In this document: one piece after another, positions 40,608 through 49,265 of the stretch
How positions within the stretch are numbered: the first letter of the stretch is position 1
How the letters are laid out: every line of letters begins with the position of its first letter
Assembly (NCBI GenBank): GCA_020638365.1
Contig: JACKIQ010000003.1
Span: 62,001-126,000, forward strand
DNA from: Rhodospirillales bacterium
GTDB taxonomy: Bacteria > Pseudomonadota > Alphaproteobacteria > Micavibrionales > Micavibrionaceae
DNA length: 64,000 nucleotides
Direction of reading: 5' to 3'
Notes under the pieces: generated by a model
Told to the model about the DNA's origin: nothing
The model's input: the letters and a program-made list of their open reading frames with translations, nothing else
Databases searched by the model: none
Position numbers and translations under genes: made by a program

Positions 40608-41984
40608 GTGGCCAAAGCTCAAAAATCATATGTCTGTCAGGCGTGCGGTGCGGTTTCAACGCGCTGGGCGGGGAAGTGCGATGCCTGTCAGGAGTGGAAC
40701 ACGATCACCGAGGAGGCGGCTGCGGCTTCCGTTCCAAAGGGGCTGAGCGGTTCGAAGAAGGGGCGGGTTATTGATTTTGTCGATCTGCGGGCGAGCGAGC
40801 AGACCGATTATGCGCGGCTTGTCACGAAGATCGGGGAGTTCGACCGGGTGACGGGCGGGGGGCTGGTTCCCGGTTCGGCGCTTCTGATCGGAGGCGATCC
40901 GGGGATCGGGAAATCGACGCTGCTGCTTCAGGCGGTCTGTGCGCTCAGTCGTCACGGCGTGCCGTGCGTTTATATTTCCGGCGAGGAAGCGCCCGAGCAG
41001 ATCCGTATGCGTGCGGAGAGGTTGGGGCTTGCAGATGCGCCGGTCAAGCTGGCGGCAGCCACGAATGTCCGGGATATTATCGAGTCCGTGCGCGGGGCGG
41101 AGGTTCTGCCCAAGGTCCTGATTATCGATTCCATACAGACGATGTATATCGACAACATCGACAGCGCGCCGGGGACGGTGACGCAGGTGCGGACCTGCGC
41201 GCAGGAGATTATCCGGCTGGCCAAGAGCCGGAACATCACCGTTCTTTTCGTCGGGCATGTGACGAAGGAGGGGCAGATCGCGGGGCCGCGCGTTCTGGAG
41301 CATCTGGTGGATTGCGTCCTCTATTTCGAGGGGGACCGTGGGCACCAGTTCCGCATCCTGCGGGCGGTTAAGAACCGCTTCGGGCCGACGAACGAGATCG
41401 GCGTATTCGAGATGGCTCGGGAGGGGTTGATCGAAGTAAAAAACCCGTCGGAGCTTTTCCTCGCGCAGCGCAGCGAGGATGCGGCGGGCAGCGCCGTTAT
41501 GGCCGCGCTGGAGGGGACGCGGCCCCTGCTGGTGGAGGTGCAGGCGCTGGTGGCGCGATCCAACCTCGCGGCGCCGAGGCGGGCCGTGCTGGGGTGGGAT
41601 CAGAACAGGCTGGCCATGATCGTGGCGGTGCTTGAGACCCGCTGCGGGATATCGTTGTCGGGGCACGATATTTTCCTGAATATCGCCGGGGGGATCCGGA
41701 TTGCCGAGCCGGCGGCGGATGTGGCGGTTGCGGCGGCGTTGGTGAGCGCATTAAAAGACGAAGCATTGCCCGCGGATACTGTCTTTTTCGGGGAGATCGG
41801 ACTGGCCGGAGAGGTGCGCCCGGTGACGCAGGCGGATGTCCGGCTGAAAGAGTCCGAGAAGTTAGGTTTCAAGCGGGCGGTCGTGCCGAAGCCGGGCAAG
41901 AAGAGCGATAAAGGCAGGGACGGGACGATTACGCTGCGTACACTTAACCATGTGCGCGAGCTGGCGGATATCCTCGGGCTTTAA
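40608..41984 (+). CDS. radA: DNA repair protein RadA
   Basis: 458 residues from the GTG at 40608, which gives the standard N-terminus (VAKAQKSYVCQACGA). RecA-like ATPase that helps branch migration in recombination. Zinc finger CxxC-x10-CxxC at residues 10-27, Walker A GGDPGIGKST, the RadA-specific KNRFGPTNEIGVFEM, and the Lon-like C-terminal domain with GGIRIAEPAADVAVAAALVS and FFGEIGLAGEVRPV. High GC and regular codon use. In many alphaproteobacteria cvpA follows radA; here the next gene is an unrelated exported-protein gene on the other strand. Confidence 0.97.
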   Translation: MAKAQKSYVCQACGAVSTRWAGKCDACQEWNTITEEAAAASVPKGLSGSKKGRVIDFVDLRASEQTDYARLVTKIGEFDRVTGGGLVPGSALLIGGDPGIGKSTLLLQAVCALSRHGVPCVYISGEEAPEQIRMRAERLGLADAPVKLAAATNVRDIIESVRGAEVLPKVLIIDSIQTMYIDNIDSAPGTVTQVRTCAQEIIRLAKSRNITVLFVGHVTKEGQIAGPRVLEHLVDCVLYFEGDRGHQFRILRAVKNRFGPTNEIGVFEMAREGLIEVKNPSELFLAQRSEDAAGSAVMAALEGTRPLLVEVQALVARSNLAAPRRAVLGWDQNRLAMIVAVLETRCGISLSGHDIFLNIAGGIRIAEPAADVAVAAALVSALKDEALPADTVFFGEIGLAGEVRPVTQADVRLKESEKLGFKRAVVPKPGKKSDKGRDGTITLRTLNHVRELADILGL

Positions 41985-42122
41985 TGATTGCTCACCGCAC
42001 TTTGGCTGAAATCTGTGAAAAAATCATAAAGTAAATATGCTTTTCCGTCCGGATAGCTAACCATGACTGTGCCCTCTTTAACTTTATAGAAACCGAAAAC
42101 AAATTATCAAATATAGAGTTGT

Positions 42123-42800
42123 TTACAAAAACGCATGTAACGTCATTTTTAGTTTCTCGGGCCCAATATCAGGAAGAATTATTGCAGTCTGAGGTCTCAC
42201 TATATTCTGTGCATTTTCAGAAGCAGTCATATCCAGCCGGATACGTTGTTTACTAACTGTAAATACATAACCAGGCTGCCCTGGAATGTAATCCCCAAGA
42301 GATTGAATACTCACCTGTATATAAACTCCGAGCGTTCGTGGAGTTTCCAAGCTGCTGAAAAACGCTTTCCAATCTTCAAGATCTTTAAATTCGTAAACAG
42401 TCACGGGCTGGTCCGCACGTCCTAAACATCCCGGCGTGTTGCTGGATACAAGCCGCCCGCCACGTGTTGTATAGCGAGCCACAAGGTTCTCTCTAGCTAT
42501 ATCCCGCAAACTTTCCATGCGGAGCAAAGCCGGCAATTTATCTTGAGCTTCTTTATCTCTCATATATCCGGCTGTCACTTTCACCATCAAACTGACACGA
42601 TCAACCCCTAAAAACATGGGATTTCCGGGATCGGGCTCCGACTGCGAGATGCAGTAAATCTTATCGCCCTTGCCTTTCGGATGAGAGGGCGGGATTTCAT
42701 CGTCTGCAAATGCTCCCCCAAAGGCAACCACTAAGGTCACCATCAGGAGAGTGATACAGAGTGAGCCCTTTAAAATTATTCTTGGAGTTGTACGCTTCAC
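42123..42800 (-). CDS. Uncharacterised exported protein
   Basis: 225 residues. Signal peptide: basic RTTPRIILK, a hydrophobic run (CITLLMVTLVVAFG), likely cleavage AFA/DD near residue 32. The mature part has two cysteines (KIYCIS and GCLGRAD), probably a disulphide. The text is AT-rich compared with radA, as for several other exported orphans in this window. Convergent with radA, 138 bp apart. No family recognised. Confidence 0.62.
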   Translation of the reverse strand: MKRTTPRIILKGSLCITLLMVTLVVAFGGAFADDEIPPSHPKGKGDKIYCISQSEPDPGNPMFLGVDRVSLMVKVTAGYMRDKEAQDKLPALLRMESLRDIARENLVARYTTRGGRLVSSNTPGCLGRADQPVTVYEFKDLEDWKAFFSSLETPRTLGVYIQVSIQSLGDYIPGQPGYVFTVSKQRIRLDMTASENAQNIVRPQTAIILPDIGPEKLKMTLHAFL

Positions 42801-43121
42801 AGAAACTTTTCCTTAGCACGCTTTCTACTGCATAAATTGTTCTTAACAAGATTCGTGAGTGAACGCCAAAAAAACGAGTATCTTCAGAAAACCTGCTTTT
42901 TTAACGCTCAAAAACACATATACTGCGAAGCTTCATGGTTTTATGGAAATTCTTTTGTTTCAATACCTTAAGGCTTTTCCTGTGTCTTCCGGGCCGTTTT
43001 TTTTAATTTCTTGGTTGATTTCGGCAGGGGGCCTGTCTTAAAAGGTCGGGCCACAGTTTTTAACGGGGCATAAATGTCCCCGTTAGATTTGTTTTACAGC
43101 CACGAGAACACGAGGAGCGTT
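42801..43121. other. Intergenic region before ppa with a leader hairpin
   Basis: 321 bp between two divergent genes. At 43062-43084 AACGGGG pairs with CCCCGTT (7 bp, plus CA/TG after a one-base bulge), 37 bp before the ppa start; it may be a 5'-leader structure or a weak terminator. TTGATT at 43015 followed 17 bp later by TTAAAA is a weak promoter candidate. A 60-codon open frame at 42859 has no ribosome site and is not called. Confidence 0.5.
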
Positions 43122-43661
43122 ATGAGTTTAAATCCCTGGCACGATGTTGAAATCGGCGAAGATGTCCCCGATTTCGTTAATTCCATTATTGAAATTCCCA
43201 AGGGCGAGAAGGCGAAATACGAACTGGATAAGGATACCGGCCTTCTCAAGCTGGACCGCGTCCTGTTTTCGTCCGTTTTTTACCCGGCCAATTACGGGTT
43301 TATTCCCCGCACTTTGGGGGAGGACCACGACCCGCTGGATATTCTGGTATTATGCCAGATCAATGTCCGGCCGCTGTGTATTGTCCGGGCCAAGGTGATC
43401 GGGGTTATGCGGATGATCGACGCCGGCGAGGCGGATGACAAGATCATCGCCGTTGCCGCAGAAGACAAGAGCGTCAATCATATCAACAATATTGAAGAAC
43501 TGCCTTCTCACTTTAATTCGGAGATCAAGCACTTTTTCGAAGAGTATAAGCGCCTTGAGAAGAAGACGGTTCTGGTCGAGAAATTCCAGAGCCGCGAGAT
43601 CGCCATGGCGATTATCGCGAAGTCGATCGAGGACTACAATAAAGAGTTTGGCACCAAGTGA
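43122..43661 (+). CDS. ppa: Inorganic pyrophosphatase (type I)
   Basis: 179 residues from the ATG at 43122 after CGAGGAGCG. It hydrolyses pyrophosphate to two phosphates, pulling biosynthetic reactions forward. Family I marks: SIIEIPKGEKAKYELDKDTG, VFYPANYGFIPRTL, the metal-binding EDHDPLDILV (Asp68, Asp70 and Asp73), VIGVMRMIDAGEADDKIIAV and FFEEYKRLEKK. A leader hairpin precedes it. Monocistronic by context. Confidence 0.98.
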   Translation: MSLNPWHDVEIGEDVPDFVNSIIEIPKGEKAKYELDKDTGLLKLDRVLFSSVFYPANYGFIPRTLGEDHDPLDILVLCQINVRPLCIVRAKVIGVMRMIDAGEADDKIIAVAAEDKSVNHINNIEELPSHFNSEIKHFFEEYKRLEKKTVLVEKFQSREIAMAIIAKSIEDYNKEFGTK

Positions 43662-43762
43662 GTTCCTGCGTCCTATCACTTACATATAACGGTATGAGGG
43701 AATCCTTGCTTCCCTAGAACAGCCGTACTTGAAAAAGCGCACGATCCGTTTAATGTGTTTTT

Positions 43763-44551
43763 ATGGCTTCTAACACTATCCGGGCAGCTCTGTATGGTCT
43801 CGTGGGGGGGTGTTTCCTCATGGGGGCCCTGATGGGAGCATATATGCTCGGTCAGGCTAACACCCGTTTACCGCAAGCATTTCAGGAAAAGCCGGACAGT
43901 GTTATTTCACCGCAAGCGGACACTCCTTCCCAACCGGAGAGCAGTCAAGCGCCCGCAGAAAATCCTGTAGAAAAGGTGCAAGCCTCTTTACCCGATCAGG
44001 CCAACGCCAGTCCTGAGGAGATTTTCGCCAAGGAGTTTGAGACTTTTCTCAATAACTTCCTAAAGGAGCTTTCGAAAGAGATTCGGCAGTATAAAAAAGA
44101 CCGCAGAATTCTTAAAGAAGCGGTCGATCCTTTCAACCTGATGGGAACGCAAAACGCCGAGCAGAGCTATCGCGTGTTCAAAGAGGAAATTGCGCCCCTT
44201 CTTAAGAAGAAATCCGAACGGGTAATGGGTGTTTTCGAGCGCGCAAATACCGTTGTCAAAGCTTTGCTGACAGATAAACCTGAGGACACGCAAAGCGTTC
44301 TGATGGCGGAATGGGAAGCGCTTGAGAAAGTTCACATGTCCAAGCTTCTGGATTTTTTCGAGAATGAAGACCGGCTGATCAACGCTCATGAGGAGCTGCT
44401 CAAGTTTTACTTCATACATTCAAAGCTCTACACTGTTGACATGGATTCGGGCGAAATCATTTTCAATTCCGAAAAGCACCGGGAAAAAGAAAAAGCCATT
44501 TTGGATAAAATCAATAAGATCAAGCAGGATTTCAAAAAGTCCGGCATATGA
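43763..44551 (+). CDS. Membrane-anchored coiled-coil protein of unknown function
   Basis: 262 residues. One N-terminal hydrophobic helix (about 8-32, ALYGLVGGCFLMGALMGAYM), a Pro/Gln/Ser-rich linker (about 45-80) and a long helical, charged domain (KEFETFLNNFLKELSKEIRQ through KINKIKQDFKKSGI) that should form coiled coils in the periplasm. No enzymatic motif. It is followed 39 bp later by the lipid-kinase gene on the same strand, which makes a two-gene transcript likely. Confidence 0.6.
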   Translation: MASNTIRAALYGLVGGCFLMGALMGAYMLGQANTRLPQAFQEKPDSVISPQADTPSQPESSQAPAENPVEKVQASLPDQANASPEEIFAKEFETFLNNFLKELSKEIRQYKKDRRILKEAVDPFNLMGTQNAEQSYRVFKEEIAPLLKKKSERVMGVFERANTVVKALLTDKPEDTQSVLMAEWEALEKVHMSKLLDFFENEDRLINAHEELLKFYFIHSKLYTVDMDSGEIIFNSEKHREKEKAILDKINKIKQDFKKSGI

Positions 44552-44590
44552 CCGGGCTTTCATCAGAAAACTTTTTCTCCGGGGTCAGTT

Positions 44591-45508
44591 TTGCGCGTTC
44601 TTGTCATAGCTAATCCAAAGGCCGGTCAGGGTTTGCGTATCCCCGCTTTTTTGCGCAGACTGTTGCGTGTTCCGGTGCGAGAGGAGTTTTCGTTAAAAGA
44701 TGCGCGAGTGCGTATTGAAAATTTTTTTCATTCTGTATCTATGCCTATGGAATGGGCGGAAACTCAGTATGCCGGGCATGGGCGCGAACTTGCCAAGGAT
44801 GCGGTCAGTCGCGGAGTCAATGTCGTTATCGCAGTCGGCGGAGACGGCACTGTCAATGAAATCATTAACGGGTTGGCCGGCAGCCAGACTGCTTTGGGCA
44901 TTATTCCTGCGGGAACGGCGAATGTCTTGTCCGGGGAGCTGGGGCTGCCCGGCGATATCGGGCGGGCCTGCAAAATAATTGCAGAAGGGAATACACGCAC
45001 TATTGACCTGCCCTATGTTAATGAGCGCTATTTTTCAATGATGGCAGGGATAGGATTTGACGCTCATGTCGTGCGGCTTGTCGATCGTCGGCTTAAGGGG
45101 CGCTGGGGCGTTTTTTCATACTTGATTGTCACTCTGTGCGAATTACCTTTTTACAAGTTCGAGTCCATAGAAGTTATAACGGACGCCGGGGAGCGTTTGC
45201 GCGGATGTTATATGTTTGTCCAGAATGCGCAGAGTTACGGGAGCGGGTTTTCTGCCTCGCCGGGATCGAAGTTTGACGATGGCCTTATGGAGTTAATCGT
45301 ATTTCCCGGTCGCAGTCTTATCACCGTTATTCAATATCTCTTGAGCGCGTCCAAAGACCGGTTTAACGTTGAAAAGCGGGGCGTACGATCACTTCAGATT
45401 TCTACGTCACATGATATTCAGATCGACGGGGATTTCTTTGGGAAAGGACCTGCAAACTTTGGAATAAAGCCTGCGGCTCTAAACGTTCTCGTTCCCAGGA
45501 AAAGATAG
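44591..45508 (+). CDS. Diacylglycerol kinase family lipid kinase
   Basis: 305 residues, start TTG at 44591. DAGK_cat/YegS/LCB5 type. The ATP-binding loop AVGGDGTVNEIING, IIPAGTANVLSGELGLP and the C-terminal QIDGDFFGKGPANF are clear. It phosphorylates a lipid alcohol such as diacylglycerol or a sphingoid base; the lipid cannot be told from sequence. The N-terminus (RVLVIANPKAGQG) is the normal start, followed by an Arg-rich insert (IPAFLRRLLRVPVREEF). Follows the coiled-coil gene; convergent with the lipoprotein gene at 45541. Confidence 0.9.
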   Translation: MRVLVIANPKAGQGLRIPAFLRRLLRVPVREEFSLKDARVRIENFFHSVSMPMEWAETQYAGHGRELAKDAVSRGVNVVIAVGGDGTVNEIINGLAGSQTALGIIPAGTANVLSGELGLPGDIGRACKIIAEGNTRTIDLPYVNERYFSMMAGIGFDAHVVRLVDRRLKGRWGVFSYLIVTLCELPFYKFESIEVITDAGERLRGCYMFVQNAQSYGSGFSASPGSKFDDGLMELIVFPGRSLITVIQYLLSASKDRFNVEKRGVRSLQISTSHDIQIDGDFFGKGPANFGIKPAALNVLVPRKR

Positions 45509-45540
45509 CTCGTTTTTCAGTCCGAACTTAGTAATCGTTG

Positions 45541-46110
45541 TTATTTTATGTCGCCGGATGTTCCTTCTCCCGATGCCCGGAATACGATCAGTTCGCGGCG
45601 TTTGAAGTGTTTGTCTTTTATCATTCTTGTTAATGATTTTTTGAGTTCATCAAGCGTTCGGACTTTCAGTTCTTTTCCATCCGGTGGATCAAAGCTCCAT
45701 GTCGCCCATATATTTCTAGTCGAGTCATAGGTTAGAAGTTGATAATACCAAGCTGTGGCCACGTTATTTTTATCTATCATTTCGGCTGTGGCTATAAAGG
45801 CGGATTCGCCCGGAAGAAGCTCAAATTCAGGCCAGCTTAAAAACCGAACCCGTGAGGAATCAGCGGGGTTTGCTATATCCTGGGCCATGTAAGAATTATC
45901 CCAATCCCCCGAGAGGCGTTCGAGCAGAATTTGCTGTCCGTCATTATCAATCCATAAAAGGTTCTGCTGTCCCCCGAACATGACAGTAGCATCATTGTTT
46001 TTGATAATGTCCGTGTCGGAGCTGATGACGCAGCCACTTAGAAAGAAAAGGGTCAGGACGAGCAAAATCTTACTTGTATGGCGCAGATTGTAAAACATCA
46101 TCTCTATCAT
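45541..46110 (-). CDS. Uncharacterised lipoprotein
   Basis: 189 residues (start ATG 46110; ATGs 3-4 codons later are also possible). Lipobox FLSGC with Cys27 after a hydrophobic run (KILLVLTLFF). The mature domain is rich in Asp/Asn/Trp (LLWIDNDGQQILLERLSGDW) with no further cysteine and ends in a basic region (KHFKRRELIVFRASGEGTS). It lies 39 bp after the ELM1 gene on the same strand and may be co-transcribed with it. No family recognised. Confidence 0.62.
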   Translation of the reverse strand: MIEMMFYNLRHTSKILLVLTLFFLSGCVISSDTDIIKNNDATVMFGGQQNLLWIDNDGQQILLERLSGDWDNSYMAQDIANPADSSRVRFLSWPEFELLPGESAFIATAEMIDKNNVATAWYYQLLTYDSTRNIWATWSFDPPDGKELKVRTLDELKKSLTRMIKDKHFKRRELIVFRASGEGTSGDIK

Positions 46111-46149
46111 GGGTCCTTTTCTCTTTGTTTTCTACGAGCCATTCTATTT

Positions 46150-47121
46150 TCAACATAGATTGTGCCTCTTACGCAATATTTCGATGATTAAGGTCATTTC
46201 ATCAAGGCGGGGCGGAGAAAAAGGCGTAAGCATACCTTGGAACGGACGAGCATATCCTTCTTCAATCAATTTTTCCTGAAAGCGCCGAAGACGTTTACTT
46301 CCTCCCGGGAGATCATAAATGTAAACAGGCTTTCCAGTAAAGCATGCCTCGGAAAGCATGTTCGCTGAGTCCGATGTTACAATTAAATAGTCCGACCAGG
46401 CCAGAATCCCGAAATAGGGGTTTTTGCCTTCGCCGTTCCAGATAAAGGCGTTAGGCCCGGAGAGTTTTTCCGTGATAATTTTTGCGTTTTCCTCGCCTGT
46501 TCGCCGTGACGTGGTGAGCAGGATGCTTGCATTTTGAAGCTCTTTTTGCGCATTTGCGATTTTACTGACCAGATCCTTCGCCAGCCCGATTGAAAAAGTC
46601 TGCCGCTTTGTCGATCCCCCCACGAGTACTCCAATGCGAGGCGCGGTGTACTTTTCGAAAAGCGGGGCAAACTCCACTCTAGCAGAGACCAGTTTTTCCT
46701 CCGTCAGCTTGTGCAGCGAGCCCCGCGTGACCAGAACATTCGGGCCGCGCAGGTTGTCGTGTTCAGGGACTATGACAGTATCGAAAGCTTCCGGGGGCAG
46801 GGGAGGGACCTGCAAGTGGATGGCGAGCGTACCCTTATTTTTCTTTTTTATAGCAGCGGCGGCGGGTGCGCTTTTTCGGCCGCAAGAGATCAGGATATCC
46901 GGCCAAGGCGGTGAAAGCGAGGTTTGGGGGTCTGCCATTTTTAACGGTTCAGGCCAGATGCGTGCGGGAAGGAATGTCCATGGGGCCGTTGCCTTAACAC
47001 GTTTTACTACTGGGTTCAGGCCGAGCTTTTCGGCCAGTCCGATGCATTGCCCTTCCATGCCCGCATACCCTTCGGTCAGAACCCAGCACGTTTTTTCAGA
47101 GATAAGAGCTGTGTTATCCAT
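46150..47121 (-). CDS. ELM1/DUF1022 family protein (mitochondrial-fission ELM1-like)
   Basis: 323 residues. Recognised from CWVLTEGYAGMEGQCIGLAE, LISCGRKSAPAAAAIKKKN, HLQVPPLPPEAFDTVIVPEH, RIGVLVGGSTKRQTF and DYLIVTSDSANMLSEACFTG. The family has a GT-B-like fold, resembles nucleotide-sugar transferases and occurs in alphaproteobacteria and plant mitochondria (ELM1). The activity is unproven; a glycosyl-transfer role in the envelope is the usual guess. First gene of a two-gene unit with the lipoprotein, divergent from metF. Confidence 0.88.
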   Translation of the reverse strand: MDNTALISEKTCWVLTEGYAGMEGQCIGLAEKLGLNPVVKRVKATAPWTFLPARIWPEPLKMADPQTSLSPPWPDILISCGRKSAPAAAAIKKKNKGTLAIHLQVPPLPPEAFDTVIVPEHDNLRGPNVLVTRGSLHKLTEEKLVSARVEFAPLFEKYTAPRIGVLVGGSTKRQTFSIGLAKDLVSKIANAQKELQNASILLTTSRRTGEENAKIITEKLSGPNAFIWNGEGKNPYFGILAWSDYLIVTSDSANMLSEACFTGKPVYIYDLPGGSKRLRRFQEKLIEEGYARPFQGMLTPFSPPRLDEMTLIIEILRKRHNLC

Positions 47122-47272
47122 GATTTCCTTTTAAATCATGGCTTTGTGTCTGTCACGTCCTTGTCGTGTTTCCCGTTTCAAATCCTTATTGTTCTTTGCT
47201 TCAAAGAATGCTGTAATCGCGCCTTGTGCCAATGGAGGCCAGTCTTTTAGTGCTACTGAACATGAGAAAAAA

Positions 47273-48106
47273 ATGACGACGTACAGCTTTGAATATTTTC
47301 CACCCAAGACAGAAAAAGCCGCGGAGATGCTTTGGAGCGCTTTTCCGGAACTTGTCAAGCTGAAACCCACTTATATGACGGTAACATATGGCGCGGGCGG
47401 GACTACCCGCGACGGCACGATCGAGACGATTTCGCGTATGATGGATAAAACAGATGTCCCGATCGGTTCTCACCTGACATTCATCAATACGACCAAGCAA
47501 GCACTATACGAATATGTCGACGGGTTATGGGAGAAGGGGGTCAAGCATATCGTCGCCCTGCGCGGGGATATGCCTGCGGACCTTGAGTGGCCTTTGGATC
47601 AGGACGGGGATTACTTTCAATATACGTCAGACTTTGTTGAAGGTCTTGTTAACCGGCATCCTTTCGAGATTTCAGTTGGAGCTTATCCGGAAAAACATCC
47701 GGATTCCGGTTCTCTTGAAGACGATATCCGGGCTTTAAAACTGAAGTGCGATGCGGGCGCAACCCGGGCGATCACACAATTTTTCTTTGATAATGACGTT
47801 TATTACAGTTTCGTTGAAAAATGCCAAAAGGCCGGAATTACAAAGCCAATCTGTCCCGGTTTGCTGCCGGTCCATGATTTTACCAAGATGCTCTCGTTCG
47901 CTGAACGCTGCGATGCAGGCGTGCCGCAGTGGATGCATGAGAAGTTTGCCGGGCTTGAAGATAAACCAGAAGAAGCCCGGAAGGTCGCAACAGAGCTTTT
48001 GGTTACGCAGAGCCTTGATCTCAGGGCGAACGGAGTCGACCATATTCATTATTACACCCTGAACAAGTCCGAGATCACGAAAGAGGCTTGTGAAGCCTTA
48101 GGTTAG
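47273..48106 (+). CDS. metF: 5,10-methylenetetrahydrofolate reductase MetF
   Basis: 277 residues from the ATG at 47273 (MTTYSFEYFPPKTEKAAEML); the open frame runs 45 codons further upstream, but that part has no family likeness. It reduces methylene-THF to methyl-THF for methionine synthesis, using FAD. SFEYFPPKT holds the catalytic Glu; TYGAGGTTRDGTIETISRM, LRGDMPAD, FEISVGAYPEKHPDSG, AITQFFFDNDVYYSFVEKC and CPGLLPVHD are standard. I looked upstream for a SAM or SAH riboswitch and saw none. Slightly short for the family but complete. Confidence 0.95.
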   Translation: MTTYSFEYFPPKTEKAAEMLWSAFPELVKLKPTYMTVTYGAGGTTRDGTIETISRMMDKTDVPIGSHLTFINTTKQALYEYVDGLWEKGVKHIVALRGDMPADLEWPLDQDGDYFQYTSDFVEGLVNRHPFEISVGAYPEKHPDSGSLEDDIRALKLKCDAGATRAITQFFFDNDVYYSFVEKCQKAGITKPICPGLLPVHDFTKMLSFAERCDAGVPQWMHEKFAGLEDKPEEARKVATELLVTQSLDLRANGVDHIHYYTLNKSEITKEACEALG

Positions 48107-48249
48107 GCTGGTTCGAGGGGTTTTTGACTCTATGATTTGAGAAGGATCAAGGCAGTTTTTAAAGAAACCTGCTAGATTGCCCGAGATTCCCGTTTCTTTG
48201 TTATGAAAAACAGGTTATCTTGACTGTAGTTTTTTTTGGGGTGCTTTCG

Positions 48250-49257
48250 ATGGATGATAAAAGACAAATTGCAATTGTAGGGCCGGGAAATATCGGTAAG
48301 GCGACCGGGCTGGCGATGATTCAGCACGGGTTGGGCGATGTTGTTTTCTGGGGGCGCGACGAGGACAAGCTTCGCGGCACTAAACTGGAGCTTATGTCCT
48401 GCGTGGACGGAGACGAAGATTTCGATGTCTGTGTTTCAACAAATCCAGCGATTATTGCTGGTTCTGATGTTGTCGTTGTCACCTCAGGAAAACCCCGTAC
48501 GGGGAACATGACACGGGCAGACCTGATCAAGGAAAACGCGCCGATTATCGAAAAGGTCGGGGCGGTTATTGCCCAGCATGCTCCGGACGCGCTGGTCATT
48601 CTGGTGACCAACCCGCTTGATGCAATGGTCGAGCTTATGAACCGAACGTCCGGGTTACCGGAAAACAAGATTATCGGTATGGCCGGTATTCTTGACAGCA
48701 GGAGATTTCGCGGACTTTTGGCAGAGGAACTCGGTGTACGGCCGCACGAAGTCGAGGGAATCGTGATCGGGCAGCATTCCGATAGCATGGTTCCTCTTTT
48801 CAGCAGCGCGACCTTGAGAGGACGACGGCTCGATGATCTCGTCGCCGCTGGAAAAATGAGCCGTGAGAGGCTTGATGGGGTTAAGACAAATGTTGCCAGT
48901 ACCGGCGCGACGATATTAAGGCTGAACGGCATGACGGCTTATCTTTCTCCGGCGGCTTGCGCAACCGATATCGCTGAGAGCTATCTTACCGGAAAAGCCA
49001 GAGAGTTTCCTGCCAGCGTTCGTCCTAGAGGCGTTTACGGTCAGGATGGGGATATCTCTATCGGAGTTCCGGTTATCGTGAACGAGGAAGGGGTGACGCC
49101 TTTTGAAATTCCGCTTAGCCCGGATGAGAAGGCTGCATTTGAGCGCTCTGTTGCCGATCAGGTTAAACAAAATCAGGCGCTGGACGAGTTCTTGAGCTGG
49201 AGGAGCCTGTCTCTGGAAGATGCGCCGGGTGAGGAGCCTCCTTTCCAGCCAGCATGA
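48250..49257 (+). CDS. mdh: Malate dehydrogenase (LDH-like type)
   Basis: 335 residues from the ATG at 48250. NAD-binding GPGNIG at 11-16, the substrate loop GKPRTGNMTRADL with Arg (malate rather than lactate specificity), catalytic His in VIGQHSDSMVPLFSSA, LVTNPLDAMVELM and GMAGILDSRRFRGLLAEELG. It interconverts malate and oxaloacetate in the TCA cycle. Substrate choice is inferred from the Arg; other 2-hydroxy acids are possible. In alphaproteobacteria mdh usually stands with sucCD; here it does not. A C-terminal Glu/Pro-rich tail of about 20 residues is additional. Confidence 0.9.
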   Translation: MDDKRQIAIVGPGNIGKATGLAMIQHGLGDVVFWGRDEDKLRGTKLELMSCVDGDEDFDVCVSTNPAIIAGSDVVVVTSGKPRTGNMTRADLIKENAPIIEKVGAVIAQHAPDALVILVTNPLDAMVELMNRTSGLPENKIIGMAGILDSRRFRGLLAEELGVRPHEVEGIVIGQHSDSMVPLFSSATLRGRRLDDLVAAGKMSRERLDGVKTNVASTGATILRLNGMTAYLSPAACATDIAESYLTGKAREFPASVRPRGVYGQDGDISIGVPVIVNEEGVTPFEIPLSPDEKAAFERSVADQVKQNQALDEFLSWRSLSLEDAPGEEPPFQPA

Positions 49258-49265
49258 GGGGCGCC

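Noticed and set aside
40656..41666. 336-codon minus-strand frame opposite radA
   Set aside because: Arg/His/Pro-rich shadow of a GC-rich gene; RadA is certain.
42859..43041. 60-codon frame before ppa
   Set aside because: No ribosome site, AT-rich, ends in the ppa leader.
47122..47272. Possible SAM or SAH riboswitch before metF
   Set aside because: None of the conserved blocks (ATTTG, CTTGCA, GCTAAA in order) is present.
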